DNA of 64,000 nt from NCBI GenBank assembly GCA_963931925.1, contig OZ007576.1:14901302-14965301 (forward strand). Direction: 5' to 3'. The notes beneath the pieces are model-generated. The model saw nothing but the letters and a program-made list of their open reading frames with translations. It was not told where the DNA came from and ran no database searches. Made by a program: the position numbers and the translations under genes. This document shows, piece by piece, positions 1 to 12,239 of the stretch (within the stretch, counting starts at the first letter, position 1; each line of letters opens with the position of its first letter). The stretch is from Onchidella celtica. Taxonomy: Eukaryota; Mollusca; Gastropoda; Systellommatophora; Onchidiidae.

Positions 1-448
1 TATGTATCTTATATCAAAATGAAGGAAATTGAATATACTTTTTGATGTATATGTTTTGGGTGCATTTTTTTGGTCATGTTGGGAATTATACCCTCACTAT
101 ATGTAACTGACACAAAAAATTCACGTTGTAAAACGGACGGATGCAAAGATGCAGAGAAGAAAAAAAAAAACTCACTTTGATAGTTTTCTCAATAAAACAG
201 ATATTTTTTTAAAGTTTATTCAAGACTGTAAAACATATAACAGTTTCAGCAAAATTCAAGCACAAACTGATTTTTGGTGATTTTTAAAAAAAATGCACAC
301 GCGTCCTGAAAAACAAGCAAAAATTATAAAAATTTAAGATTCAGGTGAATTCAACACAATAATGAAGCCTGCAGGAAGTGCAATCATCTTACTCATACAA
401 AACATTACTTTTACCCTAATTTAACTAGTAAACACTAGTCAAACTGAA
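1..448. other. Non-coding flank of the piggyBac copy
   Basis: AT-rich sequence downstream (in the minus sense) of the piggyBac transposase stop. It should contain the 3' UTR and terminal inverted repeat of that transposon if they survive. I could not identify a TTAA target duplication or a matching terminal repeat. No gene is seen. Confidence 0.4.
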
Positions 449-2670
449 TTACACCTTATGAAATTCTAATAAACAATTTTTACCAGTCGTAAAATGTAAA
501 TGGGTATAGCAAGTTGCGCATTTTGATCTTACTTTATATTCCTTCTTGTATCTGTCATAACATAGTTTACAATTTCTTTTTTGAACTACATAGACAGGTA
601 CTATGGAATGGGTGGTCTCTGTTTTTTTGCTCTTTGAAACTGAAGGAATATCTTCATTGACATCAATTTTACCCAACTCCCGAACCAACTCTTCTGTAAA
701 TTCACTTTGTAAATAACAACTTCCTCTCTGCAATTCTTTTATGTCTGGGTGTTCCTTCCTCCACCACTGAAAAAGAATAAAGGCATTGACTCTGGCAATA
801 TCTAAAGCATGAAAAAACAGAGTCTTCCAGTATTTATTAGTTTTCCTAAGACTATTATATTTATGAATCAACTGATCACTTTTATCGACTCCTCCCATAA
901 AAGAGTTGTAATCACCGACTAATTTAGGCTGCTTGACAATTAATTCACGAAATAGACCCTGTACTTTAGTTCTTCGTTTTACAAATTTGATATCTTTTGA
1001 AGAATGGACATGATAATTAGACATTAGGGAAACAGTTTTATTATCTCTCCATTGTACTGTCAATATTTCACCTGACCTAACCCATCTCATATCTCCTCTA
1101 TTAGAATTTTTTTCAAAATGTTTTATATTTTTTTAAAGCAGGGGGAAATCCTTTTCTATTTGCCAAAACAGTTCCACACGCACACACACCTTCTTTTCAA
1201 CAAATCTTTCAAAGTTTGCACACTGGTATAAAAATTATCAAAAAACAATCTATATCCCTGTCGAAATAATGGTTTCAATTTCATTAATTTCATGACAACA
1301 TCGTAAGCCAAACCAAATGGGGAAATTCCAGCATCTCGATCCTTTTTGCCCCAAGTACACATCAAAATCACAAGTATAACCAGTTTCTGAATCAGCCAAA
1401 ACTCACAATTTCATTCCCCATTTGGTTGGCTCATCACGGATGTACTGGCGAAAAGAATAACGGCACTTGTTTGCCACCATACGTTCGTCTATGGACAAAG
1501 AACAACTTGGCTGAAAAAGTTTTTGACATTTTCTCTCTATATACTCATATAAAAATCTTACTTTGGTCAACTTATCATCTTTATTTTCTTTTGTATAATT
1601 AGACACCTTCAGAAAAGCCATAATCTGTTTGTATCGATGCCTTGACATAAATGCCCTGGCCCACAATCCATGATAGAGTGATTTTCGTGACCAATATTTA
1701 TGCATACTTGATACATGAACAATTCCCATGTAAAACAAATGCCCACAAAAACTGTAAAATTCATCTAGAGGAAGGTCAACCCAACCCTTGTAAAGGGAGG
1801 GTTTTGTGAGGCCAAATTCAGCAGCATGCACGTTTGTGTAGCGGCAAATAAATGTCACCAGATCACGTGTAAAAAATAATTGAAAAAAGTCCATGGGATG
1901 TAAAAAGCTTCTGACACCACCCCTTGTGAAAACTTCTTGAGTGATGTGTAGACTCTGGCCTCTTTTCAGGTAGAAACTTTGGAATGGGACTGGGATGAGA
2001 GTGCCCAGGGTCATTGGTTTGGTATCCACCAACACTGTAGAAGAAACAAATGAGAACAAAAAAAGTATAAGATATACTAATTATTATTATAGTTATTATA
2101 CAACATATCGGCATGTGCATAAGCTTTTCTGATAAACAATCACTAGAAAGTTGGCAAATAGTTGACTACCATATGCCAATATGATATATAACCATACTGT
2201 TTATCCTGCAAACATTATATATATTTATTATATATTGGAACTGCTGCAGAGTGTTCAATGTGTATTTGCCTCCAGCAATGCCAACAGTTGTCAAGTGTAA
2301 ACAGCTCCTCAGCAACTAGTAGTGAACTACTACTGCACTATCTGTATGATCAAATTCTATCATATACCACTATAAAATAGATATCTGCTATTAAAGGTAA
2401 ACCTAAAATAAGTGTTTAAATGATAGATGTAGGAAAAAAATAAAAAGTGAGAACTTGAAATAACAAAATTATCGTGGAATATTGAAATTACACCTCGAAG
2501 TACTGGTGTTCTACCTACCTCGATAGACTTGCAGCATTGGTGGGGGGGGGGGGGGGTAAAAGTGGAGTATCATCATCAGAATCAGTAAAATCCTCACTGG
2601 ATGACTCAAATAATTCATCATCTGACTGGTCATATGTGCTATCGTTGTCTGATGCTTCGCTAGAAGACAT
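449..2670 (-). pseudogene. Decayed piggyBac transposase with one probable intron
   Basis: Remnant of a cut-and-paste DNA transposase of the piggyBac (PGBD4-like) family. An acidic N-terminal exon, beginning MSSSEASDNDSTYDQSDDE, runs 2670-2519 and ends at a donor matching GAG|GTAGGT. A plausible acceptor (TTCTACAG) opens the second exon at 2034. The catalytic-core landmarks are recognisable in order: SIDERMV (first Asp), PTKWGMK, LFFDNFYTS (second Asp), FMGGVDKSDQ (third Asp), and a C-terminal Cys-rich zinc domain (CKLCYDRY...CATCY). The copy is dead. The frame changes before the FLHPMDFFQLFF segment. The Trp codon after WGMKL has become TGA near 1406. Frameshifts follow near 1345, in a CA-rich stretch near 1180, and near 1120. 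I count at least four lesions. Terminal repeats were not found. The family assignment is strong; the intron is inferred from splice-site fit and phase. Confidence 0.88.
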
Positions 2671-3374
2671 AATTCAAGGATTTGTGAGCACTGGTACTGT
2701 TTTGCGTGATAGCAGAATACCAATATGGCGGACACGAACCAGAACAATATCGCGTCACTTCCAGCTCGTATTATGCACAATTCATGCTTCGTGCTCGTGT
2801 TTTTTTTTTGCATTCAGAGTAGATAATTATTCATTAATTATTTATTAATAGAAATCAAACGGAGTACAAAAACCGTAGTTTTGGCGAGCTTCAAAGCACT
2901 GCAAAATCATCGTTCCTCCGGGAACGATATCTCTATGTGTGGAGACCAGTAAGTTGTGCTAAAATAGAACAGATTTTTGCTTCTCTTGAAAAATAGTCAA
3001 ATCCAATTAGCGGAGCCTTAGGGAACGTTGACGATATAAAGTGACCATCCCTTCATTAAGGACCACGACAATCACCCTTACAATATACCTCAAACAGTTT
3101 AATCTAATAGTGATATTAGTATACATGTAGAGAGCGACAGGTTTTATAAGGTAAAGGATAAGATCGATAGGTAAAATGAAACTTTTTTTTTTTTTTAATC
3201 CAGAGACTGGAAATTTGGTTACACAGCTTTATCGTAACTATACACATAACTAACACAATACATTCATGGACACCCACTCACCATTCTACATAAGCGATTG
3301 TGTATGCACACATACATTAAGAGAAGTGAAAATGTGGCCAAAAGAATGCGCTAAATGTGTATTGACAAAACATT
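2671..3374. other. Non-coding sequence upstream of piggyBac copy
   Basis: No convincing coding region. It probably contains the 5' UTR and end of the piggyBac copy, but no clear terminal repeat or TTAA duplication was found. Confidence 0.3.
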
Positions 3375-4150
3375 TTTAAAAGGCACAGAAAATCTGTGGA
3401 GTGGCAGCAAGGCTTGGGGCAAAGTTGGATATACTAGTCGACCCCGGGCAAGATAAATCTTGCAAATTTTCCGCGTATATATCAAGTCAAGCTGTATATC
3501 TAGATCAAGGTCGCATTGATAACATTTGAATACGATGCGAAGCCTAATATATTGTTTCGTTACACCACAATTCCTTGTAGAACACACTGATGTAGTAAGT
3601 TGACTTTCGTCCGGGTAATGTGTAAATAGTGACGTCGAGCGCAATTTCCGGTTACACTTTTCCAGTTTATTCGACAAAATGTGCCTCCTTTTTCGCGACT
3701 CAAAAAATAATATTAAAGGTTGAATTTTGTCCCAAATGGATGTGTCCACGTAACTCTTTATTAAAAAATGGTGCAGTACACCAAGTTTAATAATTTTTGA
3801 TGGCATAGCCTCGAAGTTTTAGCTGCTTACAGGTTCACCCTCTAGCTCAATTATAGTAAGATGGCAAAAAGAAAAAGCTGTATGTAGTAAAGCCTGGCGT
3901 GAGAGGTGATACAGAAACGATACAGTGAAAAGCAAAGAAAAGGGATAGACAAATTAAGGTTTCTACCCCGTTGTATATAGCATTTTTTACCTGAGGAAGG
4001 TTGATATACCGAAAGCTTGATTTGTCTATCCTTTTCCTTTTCGTTTTATTGTATTGTTCCTGTATTATTTCTTACATGAGGCTTTCCTGCTTACAACTTT
4101 TTCTTTTTGCTACATACCTTACTTTGGTTGAAGCCTTTCTTGAAAGATTT
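3375..4150. mobile_element. Fold-back repeat family C, copy 1, with an inserted family F element
   Basis: The head at 3375-3424 (AAATCTGTGGAGTGGCAGC, GGCTTGGGGCAAAGT) and the inverted arms at 3850-3960 and 4020-4140 (AAAAAGCTGTATGTAGTAAAGCC and its complement) match other copies in this window at 32165, 47222, 53235 and 62935. Head and arms are adjacent in the 53 kb copy. Here about 425 bases separate them, and the tail of that inserted stretch resembles 62030-62320. The simplest reading is a family F element inserted into a family C element. CTGAGGA...GAAAGCTT lies between the arms (3991-4018). No coding capacity is seen. Confidence 0.6.
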
Positions 4151-5239
4151 TCTGAGTTTTTTTATTTTTTTTATAACATTTTGTCAATACACATTTAGCG
4201 CAGGCAACAACACGCTAGATACTCACTTTTGTTTACACTTATGAAACCTATTGGAAGTGATTTTTTACTGATACCAGAGTGGTGCTCACGTGGAGATATT
4301 GGTATCACCAAATGTTATTCAGAGCCCTTTATTTTGGTAAAAAAAAAATATTGCTGTAATTTAATTAGCAGAGAAGACATGGCCTCTCACTGACAGGAGG
4401 TGGCACAATCAGAGTTTTGAGAAAAACGCTTTTTAAAGTTTCAGCTTTCAGACAAAAAAAATTATTGATGGTGACACAATTCAAAGTCAATTTTGAGGCA
4501 TTTACCCTTCTCAAACAAGATTATCATTTGGAAAAGGAACAGTAAAGAGGCTAAACCTTCAAAAAAATACTGAAAACGCAAACTCGATCAAATTGATTCT
4601 CTGATGCATTTTAACGATTTGCTGGAATCGGGTACTGCCGAGATGTGCCTCATTTTGTCGGGCGGCTACACTTATATTTTCACACTGGCCTAATTTAACT
4701 TGGAAACTGTATTGTGAACAAATCCACAAAATGGCTGTCTATGCAATTGTAGACCTTTATCTGGCTATATCGATGCCATGAATAAACTACCACGCCTCAG
4801 ACAATGTTTTTTTTTTTTTTTGTATGTTTGAAAAGTCTACTGAGAATAATTAAATTATCCGGTTCTCCGTGTGTCAGAACATACTAAATCGATATGCCAG
4901 GTAGATTGTGATAGCGTTGTTAGTTGGGGGCGTCAAACCCAAACCAGGTGAAATACAGCAACATTTAACACATACTTTAAAAGGTCCAGTCACAAATTAA
5001 ACTTCCAGCTGTGTTGGTTATGTCTGTGACAGCCGCCTTGATAATAGCTCTGACAGTTGTTAAATGTTAGGCTATGCGGCAAACTGGCAAGGAAATAGGG
5101 CTATTGTGTCTTTTCAGCATCTCTTGGTATGCTGGAAATTATCAAAGCTGAATCAACAGGTAAATATTTTGCAGGCTCTATAATGGTTGTTAGTTTGGTT
5201 GGCTAAGATCAGTATTTTGCGAATGCTCTGCCGACGGCA
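4151..5239. other. Unassigned non-coding sequence
   Basis: No supported gene, RNA or recognisable mobile element. Short homopolymers are the only low-complexity features. Confidence 0.4.
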
Positions 5240-5450
5240 TTTGTGATTGGATCTGGCGAAATTGGGCTCAAAGTGAAAGACCAAATTCTTGAGAAGACGC
5301 CTCCAAACGGGGAATTATTTTCCTTGAAAACTGAGATTTCCATATAGAATAAAAGACTGGCCATTTTCTGCATTCAGTTCAAATATTTTGCCTGAAATCG
5401 TCTCAGAAATATTTTATTTTTGACTTTTTAAAGAAGGTGCTTCGTTCTCT
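5240..5450 (+). repeat. Interspersed repeat family E, copy 1
   Basis: About 200 bases are recognisably similar to the reverse complement of 53575-53830. Shared landmarks include CATTTTCTGCATTCAGTT, AATATTTTGCCTGAAA versus AATATTTGGCATGAAA, and AAATATTTTATTTTTGA versus AAACATTTTATTTTGA. The type is unknown; no protein or terminal repeat was seen. Confidence 0.55.
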
Positions 5451-7056
5451 TTGGGTTTTTTTTTTTTCTACCTGTGGTGCCTGGCTGACTCAAACAGCTC
5501 TTTCCAGGACGAAATTGTCCTTTTGAGGGCTAAGAGAAAATTGTCCTACTCCATCTTAATGAAAAGAAAACCAAATCTTTCAAGGATTTTACAGGAGATT
5601 ACAGAATCGCCACCTATGAGGAGTCGTTGGAATACACCTCTCGTGTGGTTTCATGATAAGTTACCAGACCTTTCACGTCTCTGCTCATACAGCTGTAAAG
5701 GTCATCATTAGAATTAGTTCTGTTAAATGTTAAATAAAGTGTAGTGTTTTGACACTAACGTGTCTGGTATCTGTGATTCTTCGTTGACTTGGTGACACCG
5801 TCGGTGTACATGGGCCACCGGAGAACTCTGGGTATGACGTACAACAAAATCTCCTGGTGTTTACACAGCATTTTTGTGTAATTATCTTTTTATTTCCATT
5901 TTTGGTACAAAGAGATGGGGGAATTTTATGTTTGATGTCACAGTTCGTGAAATGCCAAGTTTGGCTTACATAATTTTACGTAATTTTGTGCTATTGTCAG
6001 AAAGGCCAGCGGTGTCAAAGTGTCGCAGGCAAAGTCTTAAACCAGTGGCTCTACTCCTGGAGTTGAATTTTTGCCAGTTCAACCTATTCTTCAATCCTGA
6101 ACAGGGAGGCAATATTTCATTCAGGGTCGATGTGACTCAGTACGCGGCTTATATTTTTTTCTCATCTCGAAACCCATTTTTGTTCTCTCCTTGTTTCGAC
6201 ACGTACACCAAAATCAGCGGTAGTACTTGCCACAAGGTTAAATGCCTACACTGTGTACTTTTATTTCTTTACTACAGTAAATTCGAGTTTTGTGAATGTG
6301 CTCTTATGCAGCTATACTGCTGAGACCGCCTGATGTTGTGATTTTCATTAGGCCCTATCGGATATAGATGACTCATGTGCTAATTAATTAGCCGGTGTTG
6401 CTAACTATCTGGCAACTGTCTTTTCTTCTGGACGCCTAAGGAGCACAGACTTACCTGATTCACCGGTGGGTTTGATTTATGTGATAAAGGCCTTTGTTCT
6501 GCATCATTTCTAACTTACAAAAAGCTCAAGCTGAGATATTCAGGAAAAAGGTGTTGTTGTTTTTTTTGTTTGCGAATAGTATATTCTGGAAACGGTGCTT
6601 TACTCTAAAAAGAACAATCCTGGGATTGAATGTGTTTTGCAGAGAAGACAGTTTACTCGGTGATCATCATACACAGCTACAGTGGTCGTTTTGGAGTCCG
6701 GGAGGGCTTAAGCACGATAAAGATTTAATCTTTTCAAATATTCATGCGTGTGTGGACCTTTAGCAGCAGTTGAGTTTTTTCCACGATCACAGCCTGTACA
6801 GCGTTGTGTGGAGTCTTCAGGAATCGCTGACCTGTTACAGTTTATAAGCTACTCAGGGAGAAGCAACCCACTTATGAGAATATCAGGTGATGTCTACACT
6901 CACCCATTGTCTGTTTTATTTTCTGCCAATACAATTGCACAACAACGTCAGATTTCAACGTTAAATTCACATTTCTTAAAAAAGAAAAATCAACACACAC
7001 AAAAAAAAATAATACAAAAAATGTTTCTATCATCAAAATTACCCGATTTCACTTTC
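5451..7056. other. Unassigned non-coding sequence
   Basis: Only short open frames with no domain, splice-site or composition support. No RNA gene or clear repeat recognised. Confidence 0.35.
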
Positions 7057-7064
7057 TATCAGAC

Positions 7065-7752
7065 CAGTCTCCCAGCCTGTTTTGTACCACGACCCACTTC
7101 AATTTTCAAGAAAAAACATGCGCCCCACCTCGATCAGACAAAGTTAGTATACAGTTCGTACACAAACGATTTTTGAAATATTTATATATTGAATATGTGT
7201 ATAATATATTCAAAAGAACTTTAATAATAATAATAATAATAATAGTTCGTCCATCAGGTATGATGATGACCTTAACAACAAAAGAACTTTACTTCAAGTG
7301 TTATTCACGTGTTCCCTACTTCAATGGGAACCTTTGCCCTTGACGCCGGCTGCGAATTTGTTTGATTCAAGGAACACATTTCGTCAGTTTTAGCCTTAAA
7401 TCACCACATTTCGTGATATCCATTCGATTTCTCTCAGCTTTGCAGGATATTTGTAACAACATTAAATCCACATTCGACCAAATAAGATGCTGGAAAATGT
7501 ATCAGTACTTCCGTTTGCTGAACATAAGTATTAAATTCCTGCACTGGCAAGTTCGATGCTTTAAAGCTGACCAAGGAAACCACAAATACGACATAAACGA
7601 ACAACAGTTTATCTATACAGTTAAGTTAAATTTCATTATAAAATTAAAATTTCTACGAAAAATCCTTACGCTCCTTCCTGGAGTCCCACGTACCACCAAA
7701 ATATTGCCACGCCCTCACCGTTGGGGCGTGTACCCCACCTTGAGAGACACTG
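7065..7752 (-). mobile_element. hAT-like non-autonomous DNA transposon, 688 bp
   Basis: The left end is CAGTCTCCCAGCC and the reverse-complemented right end is CAGTGTCTCTCAAGG, both in the style of hAT termini. The ends are flanked by near-identical 8-base duplications, TATCAGAC (7057-7064) and TATCATAC (7753-7760). Read on the minus strand, the first 70 bases and a block around 7080-7160 match the short element at 37218-37418, so both belong to one family. No transposase frame is visible. Confidence 0.75.
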
Positions 7753-7760
7753 TATCATAC

Positions 7761-8140
7761 CATCTGTGACAATGGCCCATTCCTATGAAAGCTAGATGTT
7801 TCCGTGTACAGTAGGTGTTGTACAACTATTTGCTTATTGACCTATTGTTGACCTTGTGTATATCAGATCTGTTTCGCATTTCTAGTGAAGATTCATTTTT
7901 CTAAAGATGAACCTGGGGAAATCCTTTGTTTTCCCGTGGCTGTTCGGACAATCAGACAGATTAACTGATTAGATTTCAACAAAAGTTAACGTTGGCTTTA
8001 CATAGATAAATATTCCTGTCAGCAAATTTACCCGATTTCACATTATAATAAACCAAGTGTTTCAATTTTCTTTCCCTGTGAGAGCTTGTTGTTTTAGTAG
8101 GCGTTGTACAAAATACTTTCTGTATCAGTGCACGTAAATT
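7761..8140. other. Unassigned non-coding sequence
   Basis: Nothing recognised between the hAT-like element and the first tRNA-SINE. Confidence 0.35.
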
Positions 8141-8415
8141 GGCGGGACACGGTTGTCTAGAGGCAAGGTGCTCGCTCTCATGCCGAAGGTACCGGGTTCA
8201 AATCCCTGTCGTTGCGGGCATGTTGGAATTTGGGATGTTTCTCACATTTTCCTGTCCCTGACCCTATGGTATTTAGGATGGAGCAACTAGTCTTCTATGA
8301 TAAGGACGAAAAATTCGAATGGACCATGTGCACGTTGCACACATTAAAGATACCTTGGCAGTTAAAAGTCGAAAAGAGCAGGCCGAACAAGGCCGCTGCC
8401 CGGACAAAATTCTAA
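8141..8415 (+). mobile_element. tRNA-derived core-domain SINE (family A), copy 1
   Basis: The head is tRNA-like, with an A-box-like region (TCTAGAGGCAAGGTGCTCGC) and a B box (GGGTTCAAATCCC). The body carries GATAAGGACGAAAAATTCG, TGCACGTTGCACACATTAAAG and ATACCTTGGCAGTTAAAAGT, as in the copies at 9165 (minus) and 45588. The body resembles the conserved central domain of widespread metazoan core-domain SINEs (GCACGTTAAAGATCCCTTGGC type). The element has no coding capacity and would depend on a LINE for movement. Confidence 0.85.
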
Positions 8416-9164
8416 AAAACAACTAATTCCTACCACAAGAACAAGAAAAGTGAAGTGGTTAGCCCAATGGCAGCGACCTCCCAATGGCAGCGACCTCCCA
8501 ATGGCAGCGACCTCCCTAAAACCAATACCTAAACGCAATTGTGTACGTAAATTTAATGATTTATGTACTGTAAAACTTGGTGCAAACAGTCTCAAAATTT
8601 CATGGCTCTCTTTAGTTTTTCAGAAATAAAACTGAAAATAGTGCAAAATCATAGCACAATACAACACTAACTGTCCCCTCTTCTCCCATACACACTGCTG
8701 TTTATTGGTCATACCGCTCCTCTCCCCGACTCTCCCATCTCCCCCTCTATTGTTAGGTATGAAGGTCTGCATATCAGTAACCATTGGAAACCAATGCCAG
8801 GAAACCGTGTTTTGCTAATGCGTTTGTTTGTGATCAACGCGCTTTCTTATCTCATGGCTACGAGAGCATTCCTCTGTCGGTGTGGCTAGCGGCTATTTTT
8901 AACAATGACTCTGGATAAAGCAGTGGATAAACCTATTGAACAATGGGTAACTTGCCAGGAAATAAAAAAACACAATTATTCTCAGGATGTTAGCGAACCC
9001 TTTCTGTATGTGCAGATCAAAATTTGAATTCCTTCTGTAAACACAAAAAACTATTTGCTGTTATTGTCAATTCAGATTTTCAGCCATGTTTCGCACTCTC
9101 ACGTTTTTTGTTTTTTTTTGGGGGGGGGGGGGGGGAGGGGGGAGGGGGAGATATTAGTTTTTTT
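8416..9164. other. Non-coding spacer between two SINE copies
   Basis: It holds a three-copy direct repeat of about 18 bases at 8464-8518 (CAATGGCAGCGACCTCC) and a poly-G tract at 9120-9150. No gene is seen. Confidence 0.5.
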
Positions 9165-9431
9165 ATTTTGCAGGGGCAATGGCCTTGTTAAGCCTGCTCT
9201 TCTCGACTTCCAACTGCCAAAGTAGCTTTAACGTGCACACTGGCCCTCCGAGTCTTTTGTCCTTATCCGAGAAGACTAGGTGCTCGATCCTACCCACCAT
9301 AGGATCAGGGACAGGAAAATATGAGGAAAAAAAATATCCCAAAGTTTCAACTTGCCTGCACCGACCGGGAATCGAACCCGGTACCTTCGGCATTAGCGGC
9401 AAACAGCTTACCTCCAGACCAAACGCGCCCC
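9165..9431 (-). mobile_element. tRNA-derived core-domain SINE (family A), copy 2
   Basis: Inverted relative to copy 1. On the minus strand it reads GGGGCGCGTTTGGTCTGGAG, a B box GGGTTCGATTCCC, then the same body (CTTCTCGGATAAGGACAAAA, GGCAGTTGGAAGTCGAGAAG). The intact B box could suggest a tRNA gene, but the long conserved non-tRNA body shows it is a SINE. Confidence 0.85.
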
Positions 9432-9497
9432 GGTATTTTGAGTAATTTGACTGGTCAGTGTTAACAAAACTTGTTTAAACTTCATTTATCGATTATC

Positions 9498-9740
9498 CAG
9501 GGATCGCTGGAAAAGCCCTGGTATTTTAAAATTTTGAGGGGAAAAGGCAGGGAAAAGCCCTGGAATTTAGAAATTTGGAGAAAAAGCCCAGGAAAAGCCC
9601 TGGGATTTAAAATTTCAAGAAAAAGCCCTGGACCTTAACGATCTGAGAAAAAACCTGGAAAATTTGAACAAGAGATGAGGAAATAAAAACTGGGATTTAA
9701 AATTTTAAGAAAACCCTGGAAATAGAGGAATAGCCATGGA
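9498..9740 (+). repeat. Degenerate ~40-bp tandem repeat (AAAAGCCCTGG motif)
   Basis: Five or more imperfect repeats of GGAAAAGCCCTGGNATTTAAAATTT spaced about 40-50 bases apart, decaying towards 9740 and possibly beyond. It lies in non-coding DNA. Confidence 0.6.
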
Positions 9741-10665
9741 ATAGCACAGGAATTCTCCTAGTTGGGGTTTAAGAAACATTTTTTTAAAATAGGGAGAAAT
9801 CTGAACAAAAATGAGTGAATAAATCAATTTTCCCTTATTTTCTTGCACAAAGGCATGGAAAGGCCCCAGGGAAAAAAAAAACTTATAATAGGGATTTCTA
9901 AACCCTGTTCGTTCTCTTAAGGCTAATAACCTGAAGCTGAAACCTTCCAGAAACAAAAGAGTTCCGACAACATTTCTCACACTCTATGATAGTACGTGCA
10001 ATTGTAAGTGAAACTACCAGCCTGCCTCTTAAATGCGGGGACTCGATAACGCTTGGAGATAATAGATGTCAATTAAAAATACATTTTTCAAAAAAAAAAG
10101 AAAAACGAAAGCTATTTTCTTCTCTTCTAGCGAGGGAGAGACAATTTTATATATAACAGTAATTTCGCTGTCATGAACGACCGCAGGGGCATTCTGCTGA
10201 GACTCCCATCTCTCTTTCCGAGCACTAAGACGTTTGGCTGCAGTGATGATCAACGCGCGACAACCGTGCTCGTCAATGGTTTCCATGGCAACGTAAAGCT
10301 AACTTACCTGTAAAATTGCCGCCTATTGTAATATGATTGCAGGTTATGGTGGGAGGCTAAGTTCGATCACTATACCTCCTCCCCCAACCCCACTCCCTCC
10401 CCCTTTTTGGAGGTGTATGAAGAGGAGAGAATACAGTATCTACAAGCTACGTTTTGTGCTGATCAATGGTGATGTTGAAAGTATAGTTAGTCTTGGCTGG
10501 TTGAGAAAGGCAGTCGATGCTGGAGACGGTGTGGGATCGTCTGTGTGTGGTAGATGTGGTCTGATTGATTTTGTTGGTGCAGGAGATGTGTACGTGCATG
10601 TCTGTGTTTGTTCATGTGTGTGTTTGTCCTTATTGCTCAGAAGGGCAGACTGATGAGTAGACAGA
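9741..10665. other. Unassigned non-coding sequence
   Basis: Only short frames that look like chance ORFs. A GT-rich stretch occurs near 10590-10630. Confidence 0.35.
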
Positions 10666-10797
10666 TATACCGGCGTATAGACAGACAGGCAGGCAGGATA
10701 GATGGGTGGATAGATGGATAGATGGATTAATGGATGCACCGATGGTTGGGTGGATGAGTGGATGGATGGACGGATGGATGGACAGATAGATGGGTGA
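10666..10797 (+). repeat. Degenerate GGAT/GATA tetranucleotide array, left part
   Basis: Imperfect AGAC, GGAT and GATA repeats ending exactly where LINE coding sequence begins. A similar but GGCT-enriched array resumes at 12240, so the LINE appears to have inserted into or beside this array. Confidence 0.8.
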
Positions 10798-12239
10798 ATG
10801 GATTGTGATGAAGGCAAAGTGTCAGTGCTAGTGCTATTAGATCTTTCAGCAGCCTTCGACACGATTGACCACACTATTCTTATAAAGAGATTAGAACTTT
10901 CATATGGTATATCTGGGACTGTCCTGAAATGGTTTAGCTCCTACATGAGTGAAAGAAAACAGAATGTATCAATTGGAGCACACATATCAACAACAAAAGT
11001 GCTCACAACAGGTGTTCCGCAAGGGTCAGTTTTAGGTCCAGTTTTATTTTCCCTATATACACAACCAGTGACGCAAGTTATTAAAGATCATAATTTTGCT
11101 TTTCATATGTACGCCGACGATACTCAGCTGCGCCAATCTGTAAATGTTAACAACGTTGACCAAATGATGAATGACCTAGTTATTTGTGTTCAATCTATTA
11201 ATGCATGGATGACTGTTAACAAATTGAAAATGAACAATGAGAAAACTGAAGTAATGTTAGTTGGAATACCTGGAAAACTGAAGTCCGTACAACGGTCCAC
11301 TATCGAGTTTGATTACACTAAGATACCTATATCCCATTGTGTGAAAAATCTAGGGGTTTACCTGGACTGCAATCTATCCATGGAGAAGGCCATTTCGCAT
11401 GTTAGAAAAATTTGCTATCTTGAGTTGAGGAAAATTAGTCAAATTAGGCATCTTATTTCAGAGGAAGCAGCCATTAAACTTGTTCTATCTTTTGTTATAT
11501 CTAAATTAGACTATTGTAACGCTTTGTTTGCTGGAATTTCGGAGAATAAAATGAATAAGCTGCAGCAAGTACAAAATCACGCTGCTAGGTTGGTAAAGAA
11601 AGTTTCTATGAAAGAGCACATTACCCCTGTACTGAAGGAACTTCATTGGCTGCCAGTAAGATCTAGAATCAATTACAAAATTTCGTCTTTGACCTATCAG
11701 TGTCTGAATGATCATCAGTTCCCGTCTTACCTGTCAGAGAAAATAAAGATGTATGAACCACCACGCTCATTGCGGTCAGCCAAACAAAATTTGATAGTGA
11801 AACCAAAAGCCAACAAGAAATTTTATGGTGAACGTTCTTTTGATTTCTATGGCCCTTCTCTTTGGAATGATATGCCAGAAGATGTCAAAGCATCTGATTC
11901 ATTACCTTCTTTTAAATCTAAATTAAAGACATTTTTATTTCAGGCACATTTTAATTGAACAAAATTATGTCCATTTTTTTATTTCTATGTAATATACTAT
12001 GTACTGTGGTTTAATGCATGCTTTATTTCTAGGATGAGGGAGACGGAAAAGGGGAGGGGAGATATGAATGTAATGTTTTGATGTCCATATTTTTATTCTC
12101 AATTTTATATGCATGTATCTACGTATACACTATTTAACGCCTTCTACGTAATGTTTTATAACATTTTATGTCTTTTGTAAAGCGCTTTGAGTTTATAAGG
12201 AAAGCGCTATATAAATAAACTTATTATTATTATTATTAT
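10798..12239 (+). mobile_element. 5'-truncated CR1/L2-type LINE
   Basis: Non-LTR retrotransposon fragment with an open frame of 386 codons (10798-11958) covering most of the reverse transcriptase and the C-terminal tail. Visible motifs are LDLSAAFDTIDH (first catalytic Asp), TGVPQGSVLGPVLF, HMYADDTQL (catalytic DD), LGVYLD, a HWLPVRSRINYK segment and the typical ending YGERSFDFYGPSLWNDMP. The N-terminal endonuclease and early RT are missing, as expected from incomplete reverse transcription. The 3' tail carries AAAGCGCTTTGAG and AAAGCGCTATATAAATAA, which can pair, followed by a TTA repeat, typical of CR1/L2-like 3' ends. The frame is intact, so insertion was probably fairly recent. The in-frame ATG at 10798 is coincidental. 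Confidence 0.92.

Noticed and set aside
9360-9431. tRNA gene on the minus strand
   Set aside because: The B box is intact, but the head lacks convincing cloverleaf arms and continues into a conserved SINE body shared with two other copies.
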